This document shows, one piece after another, positions 58,325 to 64,000 of a stretch of DNA of 64,000 nt. Below the pieces are notes generated by a model that saw only the letters and a list, made by a program, of their open reading frames with translations, was not told the DNA's origin and searched no databases. The stretch comes from an uncultured Bacteroidales bacterium. Its GTDB lineage: Bacteria; Bacteroidota; Bacteroidia; Bacteroidales; ML635J-15. Made by a program: the position numbers and the translations under genes. The stretch is from contig CAJOIT010000003.1 of assembly GCA_905234755.1 (NCBI GenBank), forward strand, positions 383,135 through 447,134. Direction: 5' to 3'. The stretch's first letter is position 1; every line of letters begins with the position of its first letter.

Positions 58325-60901
58325 TTATTTCTTTTCAAATGTAAGTGCATTGTTCTTGACCGTCACATTGATTGTGTCGCCTTCGTGAACCTCGTCGCCG
58401 ATAATCATCTTGGCAACTTGATTTTCAAGCTCGTGCTGGATGTAACGCTTTACTGGTCTTGCACCGTAAATCGGGTCGTAGGCACTGTCGGCAATGAAGT
58501 TTACGGCTTCGTCGCTGACGGCAAGAGTGTAGTTGTTGTCGGCCATCTTCTTTACCAAGTGTCCGAGTTGTATCTTTACAATGCCTACAATCTGTTCCTT
58601 GCTCAACGGCTTGAAGATGATAGTTTCGTCGATACGGTTGAGGAACTCGGGACGGACAAACGACTTCAAGGTTGCCATTATGTTCTGGCGCGTCTTTTCC
58701 TCGTCGTACTTGCCGCTGTCGATTTGTTCCTGAATGAACTGAGAACCGATGTTTGAGGTCATTATTATTATGGTGTTCTTGAAGTTCACCGTACGACCTT
58801 TATTGTCGGTAAGACGACCATCCTCAAGTACTTGCAACAAAATGTTGAAGGTGTCGGGATGTGCCTTTTCGATTTCATCGAGCAAAACGACTGAATAAGG
58901 TTTACGCCTTACAGCTTCGGTAAGCTGACCGCCTTCCTCGTATCCTACATATCCTGGAGGCGCTCCGACCAGACGCGAAACGCTGTGCTTCTCCTGATAT
59001 TCACTCATATCAATACGCGTCATCATATTCTCATCGTCGAACATGAATTCTGCCAACGCCTTCGCCAATTCGGTCTTGCCGACACCAGTTGAACCAAGGA
59101 AGAGGAACGAACCTATAGGTCGCTTTTCGTCCTGCAGGCCTGCACGCGAACGCCTTACGGCATTTGCAACAGCGTCAATTGCCTCGTCCTGACCAACTAC
59201 ACGCTTGTGAAGTTCTTCTTCGAGGTGCATAAGTTTGAAACGCTCGCTCATTGCCAGTCGGCTAACAGGAATTCCTGTCCAACGGCTGACGATTTCGGCA
59301 ATATCTTCTGCATCAACGGTTTCGTCAACCAAGCCCTTGTCGCCCTGAATGGTTTTCAACTTGCCTTTCAGTTCCTCGATGTTGCGCTCGCTTTCCTTGA
59401 TTTTTCCGTAACGGAACTCGGCAACCTTGCCGTAGTCGGCATTGCGTTCGGCAACCTCGGCTTCGTGCTTGTAGTTCTCGATGTTCTGCTTTTCGGTTTG
59501 TATCTTGTCAACCAAAAGTTTTTCCTCTTTCCACTTTGACATCAACGAGTTGCGTTCGTTGCCAAGTTCGGCGAGTTGCTTTTCAATCTCGTTGACCTTT
59601 GAAGTGTCGTTTTCGCGTTTCAAGGCTTCCTTTTCGATTTCAAGTTGCTGAATCTTACGGTTCAGAACATCGATTTCCTCTGGTACAGAGTTAACCTCGA
59701 TGCGCAACTTTGATGCTGCTTCATCAATAAGGTCGATTGCCTTGTCTGGCAAAAACCTTTCGGTAATGTATCGGTTCGAGAGTTCGACTGCGGCTACAAT
59801 TGCTTCGTCAAGAATACGCACCTTGTGGTGGGTTTCGTAGCGCTCCTTCAGACCACGAAGTATAGAAACCGAACTTGCAATGTCTGGTTCGTCAATCATA
59901 ACTGTCTGGAAACGACGCTCAAGTGCCTTATCCTTTTCGAAATACTTCTGGTACTCGTCGAGGGTGGTGGCACCGATGGCACGAAGTTCGCCACGGGCAA
60001 GTGCTGGTTTCAAAATGTTTGCGGCATCCATTGCGCCCTGCGATTTGCCAGCGCCAACCAATGTGTGGATCTCATCAATGAAAAGCACGATTTCGCCGTT
60101 GCTTTCGACCACTTCCTTAACTACGGCTTTCAGACGTTCCTCGAATTCACCCTGATATTTTGCCCCTGCGATAAGCAAACCCATATCCAGCGAGAAAATC
60201 TTCTTGGATTTCAGGTTGTCGGGAACATCGCCCTTGACGATTCGTCCAGCAAGACCTTCGGCGATAGCGGTTTTACCAACGCCAGGCTCACCTATTAATA
60301 TAGGGTTGTTCTTGGTACGCCTTGTAAGAATCTGCAAAATACGGCGGATTTCATCGTCACGACCGATTACGGGGTCGAGTTTGCCGCTCATTGCACGTTC
60401 GTTCAGGTTGATAGCATACTTGCCAAGTGCATCGTAGGTGTCTTCTGCCGACTGCGAGTTCACTGTGCTGCCCTTACGGAGTTCGAGGACGATGTTTTTC
60501 AGGTTTTCCTTGTTGAAACCAGCATCGCGCATCATCTTACCAATGCTTTCCTTGCTTTCGGCAAGTGCCATGATAATGTGTTCAACGGAAATGAATTTGT
60601 CGTTCATTTCGGTTTTCTTCTTGTCGGCAGCGATAAGGATGCGGTTGGTGTCCTGCGAGATGTAAGGTTCGCCTCCCTGAACTTTTGCATAGCGAGAAAC
60701 AATGCTTTGAACCGTCAATTCAAAGTTACGCTTGTCGATTTCAAGCTTGCTGAGCATATAGCTCATAATGTCGGGCGATTCGCTAAGCACCGCAAGGAGC
60801 AAATGCCCGGGTTCTATCGCCTGATGTCCATTTTCGCTCGCGATAATCTGTGATTTTGAGATTATCTTCTGAGCTTTCGTTGTAAAATCTTCTATATTCA
60901 T
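58325..60901 (-). CDS. clpB: ATP-dependent disaggregase ClpB
   Basis: The 858-residue Hsp100 protein rescues aggregated proteins with DnaK. Domains in order: Clp N domain (about 1-145), AAA-1 with [13 protein letters not shown], a middle coiled-coil of about 120 residues (about 400-525, with [21 protein letters not shown] and similar), AAA-2 with [16 protein letters not shown] and [14 protein letters not shown], and a C-terminal D2-small domain (about 755-858). The coiled-coil of normal length separates it from ClpA/ClpC. No TAnnTTTG box and no CIRCE element are visible upstream; heat control must be by another route. Confidence 0.97.
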   Translation of the reverse strand: MNIEDFTTKAQKIISKSQIIASENGHQAIEPGHLLLAVLSESPDIMSYMLSKLEIDKRNFELTVQSIVSRYAKVQGGEPYISQDTNRILIAADKKKTEMNDKFISVEHIIMALAESKESIGKMMRDAGFNKENLKNIVLELRKGSTVNSQSAEDTYDALGKYAINLNERAMSGKLDPVIGRDDEIRRILQILTRRTKNNPILIGEPGVGKTAIAEGLAGRIVKGDVPDNLKSKKIFSLDMGLLIAGAKYQGEFEERLKAVVKEVVESNGEIVLFIDEIHTLVGAGKSQGAMDAANILKPALARGELRAIGATTLDEYQKYFEKDKALERRFQTVMIDEPDIASSVSILRGLKERYETHHKVRILDEAIVAAVELSNRYITERFLPDKAIDLIDEAASKLRIEVNSVPEEIDVLNRKIQQLEIEKEALKRENDTSKVNEIEKQLAELGNERNSLMSKWKEEKLLVDKIQTEKQNIENYKHEAEVAERNADYGKVAEFRYGKIKESERNIEELKGKLKTIQGDKGLVDETVDAEDIAEIVSRWTGIPVSRLAMSERFKLMHLEEELHKRVVGQDEAIDAVANAVRRSRAGLQDEKRPIGSFLFLGSTGVGKTELAKALAEFMFDDENMMTRIDMSEYQEKHSVSRLVGAPPGYVGYEEGGQLTEAVRRKPYSVVLLDEIEKAHPDTFNILLQVLEDGRLTDNKGRTVNFKNTIIIMTSNIGSQFIQEQIDSGKYDEEKTRQNIMATLKSFVRPEFLNRIDETIIFKPLSKEQIVGIVKIQLGHLVKKMADNNYTLAVSDEAVNFIADSAYDPIYGARPVKRYIQHELENQVAKMIIGDEVHEGDTINVTVKNNALTFEKK

Positions 60902-61159
60902 AATTCTTCAATTTTTTTTCTGCGACCTTGTTATGCAATTTGCTTGCCGATAAAATTGAATATGGTCTTAATTGTTTGGTTTATAATTAGTTGAATATTT
61001 TAAAGAAATGAGTGTTGTGACAGAATGGCATATTGTAGTAAAAAAGTTATGACATAAAGTCATATATAGTATGCTTTTGTTTGCAAAATGATATAGGTTA
61101 CGCAATTTGAATCATCAAATTTTCAAATCATCAAATCCAGAAATTTAGAAACCAGAAAT
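60902..61159. other. Gene-free AT-rich stretch with period-8 simple repeats
   Basis: No gene. Near 61110-61165 the plus strand reads as eight-base units beginning with AA (AATCATCA, AATTTTCA, AATCATCA, AATCCAGA, AATTTAGA). The AGAAA-type units recall the spacers of the hairpin arrays at 46749 and 49322, here without the GC hairpins. Confidence 0.4.
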
Positions 61160-62065
61160 TTATTTATTTTTTTTCTCCTCTTTCCCTTTCTTCCACATCT
61201 GCCAGCTGTTGAATAGATTTTGCCAGATTGAATATAGGGCGGGGAAGACCGATGCCAGTGGGTTGAGGTAGGTGTTGGCAATCCATATTCCCATTGCGGT
61301 GTTCTTTTGTCCGAGGAGTTGTCCGCCAGCCATGCGGTCTCCGTATTTTCCGCCAAGCCATTTGCCGAAACCAAATTGGATTGCGCAGAAAATTATCGAG
61401 GCAATTCCAAGGGCTATTATGCTACCAAGATTATCTTTTCCATATAGAAACATGAAATCGATTGTTTGTCCAAGCGTAAATAGCAGAGCCAATGCCCACA
61501 GGTAGAATGATATGCCTTTTATTTTGCATAGGAATCCATTAACTTTTGGAAGCCAGTGCTGCATACAAAGTGCTAGTATGAACGGCAGGGCTATAATTGG
61601 GCTTACTCGCTTTAGTATCAGCCAGAACGAATCGAGAAACGGCATATCCTGTTGTTGCCCGATAAACGAAAAGTATATCGGAGCCACTACCGCTACCATA
61701 AGGTTTCCAAGTATTGTGTAGGTGGTCACTGTTTCGCGGTTTGCTCCAAGCATACATGATATTACAACCACCGAGGCCGCCACAGGACAAAGTACTCCCG
61801 CCAGTATTCCTTCGGCTATGGCGTCGCCACCACCAAATAGCATCACGAGCCAGTAGCAACCCATGCTCACGACAATCTGGAAAAGCATGAGCCAAACATC
61901 TAGCATGGTGATTTTTAGCTTTCTGACATCAACGGCGGCAAAGTTGAGCAGTAGCATTGCGAAAATGAGAATCGGGACATACGGAGTGAACATGGCGCAG
62001 TACTTGTGAAGCAACAATCCGAGGACTATTGCTATAGGAAGTACGAAACTGCGGAACTTGTTCAT
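61160..62065 (-). CDS. Bile acid:sodium symporter (BASS)-family transporter
   Basis: The 301-residue membrane protein has nine to ten hydrophobic helices. Features of the BASS family are LIFAMLLLNFAAVDV, GVLCPVAASVVVISCMLGANRETVTTYTILGNLMVAV split over helices, the second crossover stretch GQKNTAMGIWIANTYLNPLASV, and ALYSIWQNLFNSWQMW at the end. Members move sterols or organic anions with Na+. The substrate is unknown. The end is strongly basic (KKGKEEKKNK). A variant -7 box TAATTTCG is at 62091-62098 on the same strand. Confidence 0.87.
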   Translation of the reverse strand: MNKFRSFVLPIAIVLGLLLHKYCAMFTPYVPILIFAMLLLNFAAVDVRKLKITMLDVWLMLFQIVVSMGCYWLVMLFGGGDAIAEGILAGVLCPVAASVVVISCMLGANRETVTTYTILGNLMVAVVAPIYFSFIGQQQDMPFLDSFWLILKRVSPIIALPFILALCMQHWLPKVNGFLCKIKGISFYLWALALLFTLGQTIDFMFLYGKDNLGSIIALGIASIIFCAIQFGFGKWLGGKYGDRMAGGQLLGQKNTAMGIWIANTYLNPLASVFPALYSIWQNLFNSWQMWKKGKEEKKNK

Positions 62066-62090
62066 TTTGTCTCTGTATGTTTTTCGGGCG

Positions 62091-62098
62091 CGAAATTA
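62091..62098 (-). promoter_or_regulatory. Variant -7 box of the BASS gene
   Basis: The minus strand reads TAATTTCG, one base from TAnnTTTG, 25 bases before the ATG at 62065. Confidence 0.35.
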
Positions 62099-62133
62099 AT
62101 AATAATGTTTTCATGGCGGTTTTACTTTTTTCG

Positions 62134-62141
62134 TACCTTTG
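62134..62141 (+). promoter_or_regulatory. -7 box of the flavodoxin gene
   Basis: TACCTTTG matches TAnnTTTG, 15 bases before the ATG at 62157. It rules out the longer frame that starts at 62139. Confidence 0.6.
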
Positions 62142-62156
62142 CCAAAACATTTTTCG

Positions 62157-62699
62157 ATGAAAAACATATTATTTACATTAGTTTTATTCATTATGATGAC
62201 AATGTGTGCAAATTCGCAGAACTCAAAGATTCTGGTGGTTTATTATTCTTGGGGTGGAAATACCCGTGTGGTGGCAGAAAAGGTTAAGGCTCAACTTGGC
62301 GCCGACCTTGTAGAGATACTGCCCGAGGCTGCATATCCAACCGACTATTCGGAGTGCGTTGCTCAGGCTCGCAAGGAAACCAAGGCAAATTTCAGACCTG
62401 CAATCAAAACAAAGGTAGAAAATCTTGGCGACTACGATGTTATTCTTGTCGGCACGCCAAACTGGTGCAGTACTATTGCTCCGCCTGTTGCAACATTCCT
62501 TGAGCAGAATAAGTTTAATGGTAAGAAAGTTGCCCTCTTTGTAACTCATGGTGGTGGCGGATTGTCAAAGTGCGAATCTGATATGCGCAATATTGTATCT
62601 AATGCATATTTCTTGAAGTCTGGCGTTTTCAGCGGTTCCAAGGTAGCATCATCTGATGACGATATTGCCAAGTGGCTCAAGGAAATAGGATTGAAATAA
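62157..62699 (+). CDS. Exported flavodoxin-family protein
   Basis: The 180-residue protein has a signal peptide (MKNILFTLVLFIMMTMCANSQ, cleavage near residue 21), then a flavodoxin fold: the FMN phosphate loop VVYYSWGGNTRVVAEKV, the GTPNWCSTIAPPVATFL loop, and ALFVTHGGGGLSKCESDM. Flavodoxins are normally cytoplasmic electron carriers, so an exported one is noteworthy; similar exported flavodoxins occur in gut Bacteroidales. It likely carries FMN in the periplasm, with an unknown partner. The MFS gene starts nine bases downstream, so the two are probably co-transcribed. Confidence 0.85.
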   Translation: MKNILFTLVLFIMMTMCANSQNSKILVVYYSWGGNTRVVAEKVKAQLGADLVEILPEAAYPTDYSECVAQARKETKANFRPAIKTKVENLGDYDVILVGTPNWCSTIAPPVATFLEQNKFNGKKVALFVTHGGGGLSKCESDMRNIVSNAYFLKSGVFSGSKVASSDDDIAKWLKEIGLK

Positions 62700-62708
62700 A
62701 ACTCCACA

Positions 62709-63905
62709 ATGACATCGGTGCAGACCGAAATCAAGGAAAAATTATGGAACAGCAACTACACGAAAGTGTGGATTGCCAACTTCATGATATTCTTTTCGTT
62801 CATGCTTCTGGCTCCGATGCTTCCGCTCTATATGAGCGACACTTTTGATGCCAACAAAGATATTATAGGTATAGTCCTTTCGGGATATACGCTCACCGCT
62901 TTGCTTATTCGTCCGTTCAGCGGTTTCTTTGTCGATAGTTTTCCGCGCAAGAAGGTTCTACTGATATGCTATTTTCTGTTCTTCATATTTTTTGCAGGTT
63001 ATCTTGCTGCGGGAACCTTGCTCATTTTTGCTATTGTGAGGACATTGCATGGTGCTCCATTCGGTGCGACAACGGTATCGAACAGCACTGTTGCAATCGA
63101 TGTGCTTCCACCTTCGCGTAGGGCAGAGGGAATTGGATACTACGGACTGAGCAACAATATTGCATCGGCAATTGGACCATCGGTGGCAATCTGGATTCAC
63201 GAGGTGACAGGCAGTTACGATTTGATTTTCCTTTTGTCGCTGATATTTGCAGGAATCGGCTTTGCCGTAAACTCGACACTCAAAATCCGTCCGCGCGAAA
63301 TTGTGCAGAACAAGCCAAAACTTTCGTTCGATAGGTTCTTCCTTGTCAAGGGCTGGAGCGAAGGGCTTGCAATGGTTTGCTATGCGTTTTCGTATGGCGT
63401 AATTGCTACATACATAGCCATTTATGGTAAGGAAGAACTTGGTATAACTGGCGGTTCCGGCGTTTACTTCATACTGTTGTCGGCAGGACTTATAATGTCG
63501 CGGCTCATTGGTAGTAGGACTTTGCGCGAAGGCAAGATAGTGCGTAATGCTTCGCTTGGAATATGCGTGTCCGTGTGTGGGTATCTTGTTTTTGCTGCAT
63601 TGCACAATCCCGTCGGATTTTATGCTTCTGCGCTGATAATAGGATTGGGCAATGGTCACATGTGGCCAGCATTCCAGACTATGTTTATAAATTTAGCGCC
63701 TCACACTCAGCGCGGTACTGCAAATTCAAGTATTCTTATCAGTTGGGACATTGGAGTGGGACTTGGCATTCTTGTAGGAGGTGTCTTTGTTGAACATTTC
63801 GGTTATCATAGTGCGTTCTGGGTGGCATGGATTTTGAATGCTGTAGGCGTTTTGTTTTATTTCGCGTATGTTCGGAATAGTTATTTAAAAAACAAATTAA
63901 GATAA
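62709..63905 (+). CDS. Major facilitator superfamily transporter (drug/sugar efflux type)
   Basis: The 398-residue protein has 12 membrane helices. The A-like motif between helices 2 and 3 is GFFVDSFPRKKVLLICYF, and the helix 4-5 segment is RTLHGAPFGATTVSNSTVAIDVLPPSRRAEGIGYYGLSNNIA in sequence, common to arabinose-efflux and multidrug permeases. Helix 11 has SWDIGVGLGILVGG. Substrate is unknown. It lies between the exported flavodoxin gene and the start of another exported protein gene 10 bases on, all on the same strand. Confidence 0.87.
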   Translation: MTSVQTEIKEKLWNSNYTKVWIANFMIFFSFMLLAPMLPLYMSDTFDANKDIIGIVLSGYTLTALLIRPFSGFFVDSFPRKKVLLICYFLFFIFFAGYLAAGTLLIFAIVRTLHGAPFGATTVSNSTVAIDVLPPSRRAEGIGYYGLSNNIASAIGPSVAIWIHEVTGSYDLIFLLSLIFAGIGFAVNSTLKIRPREIVQNKPKLSFDRFFLVKGWSEGLAMVCYAFSYGVIATYIAIYGKEELGITGGSGVYFILLSAGLIMSRLIGSRTLREGKIVRNASLGICVSVCGYLVFAALHNPVGFYASALIIGLGNGHMWPAFQTMFINLAPHTQRGTANSSILISWDIGVGLGILVGGVFVEHFGYHSAFWVAWILNAVGVLFYFAYVRNSYLKNKLR

Positions 63906-63915
63906 ATTTAATAGT

Positions 63916-64000
63916 ATGAATATCAAAAGGTTAGTTTTAGTTTTTGTGGTAATATCTTCTGCTTTTTGTGTTAGTGCGCAGAAGAACCTTTCTGTTTATA
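63916..64000 (+). CDS. Start of an exported protein gene, cut by window edge
   Basis: Twenty-eight codons are visible from ATG 63916. They encode a signal peptide (MNIKRLVLVFVVISSAFCVSAQ) followed by KNLSVY. The gene begins 10 bases after the MFS stop, so it likely belongs to the same operon. The rest of the protein is outside the window and its function cannot be judged. Confidence 0.7.
   Translation, partial: MNIKRLVLVFVVISSAFCVSAQKNLSVY

Noticed and set aside
59825..60298. Long antisense frame inside clpB
   Set aside because: It is a shadow of the clpB coding sequence; clpB matches its family along its whole length.

Overview
The window looks like chromosomal DNA of an uncultured-type anaerobe of the order Bacteroidales (phylum Bacteroidota). 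The signs are: many promoters with the phylum's -7 box TAnnTTTG and few clear Shine-Dalgarno sites; two proteins with type IX secretion (T9SS) sorting domains plus an orphan third; a TonB-dependent receptor with a carboxypeptidase-regulatory-like N-terminus; a Na+-pumping NQR operon; a Bacteroidota-type LptD; GIN-domain proteins behind an ECF sigma factor; and L-erythro-3,5-diaminohexanoate dehydrogenase of lysine fermentation. I see no phage, insertion sequence, CRISPR or rRNA. Gene density is high and most genes are housekeeping or envelope genes.

Layout. 1-3700: a truncated DUF454 membrane gene, tRNA-Glu(CUC), then a tightly overlapping HEAT protein / TPR histidine kinase / LuxR-type response regulator operon whose promoter carries an 18-T run. 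3747-6972: GNAT acetyltransferase, hisS and ychF, with a candidate small RNA on the opposite strand. 7069-12467: two secreted T9SS cargo proteins, one a large S8 protease. 12543-18530: tRNA-modification methyltransferase, a candidate short transcript, SIMPL protein, lipoprotein, ogt, a TonB receptor and a zinc-ribbon protein. 18545-22482: leucyl aminopeptidase, pdxA and malic enzyme. 22567-26170: ECF sigma / anti-sigma / two GIN proteins, the second fused to a probable outer-membrane barrel. 26347-34279: FemAB-like acyltransferase, lipoproteins, the lysine-fermentation dehydrogenase, an MFS carrier, HtrA protease and a YitT carrier. 34359-39030: orphan T9SS domain, hairpin cluster, KdsD-like isomerase, recQ and a CDF cation exporter whose start lies inside a dispersed palindromic element. 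39368-45426: nqrABCDEF plus a cupin. 45501-49140: InlB-repeat lipoprotein, carboxypeptidase-regulatory-like protein, DegT aminotransferase and a 56-residue small protein. 49474-64000: aat-tilS, phosphohexomutase, lptD, divergent amidase and MCE genes, clpB, BASS transporter, exported flavodoxin, a second MFS carrier and the start of an exported protein.

How the parts fit. Much of the window serves the envelope: LptD for LPS export, KdsD-like isomerase for Kdo, phosphomannomutase and DegT aminotransferase for sugar precursors, amidase and MCE protein for the wall and lipid traffic, HtrA for periplasmic quality control, T9SS cargo for secretion, and the ECF-GIN operon as a likely envelope-sensing unit. 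Energy comes from NQR, malic enzyme and probably amino-acid fermentation.

The items most worth a second look are intergenic: arrays of tiny GC hairpins separated by AGAAAC-like spacers (46749-46935 and 49322-49430), poly-T runs abutting promoter -7 boxes, two candidate short transcripts with terminators, an orphan T9SS sorting domain, and a probable SPOR-like domain at the C-terminus of both the amidase and its MCE neighbour. No single block stands out as a clearly new multi-gene system. All calls rest on reading the sequence and recalling family features; no search was run.
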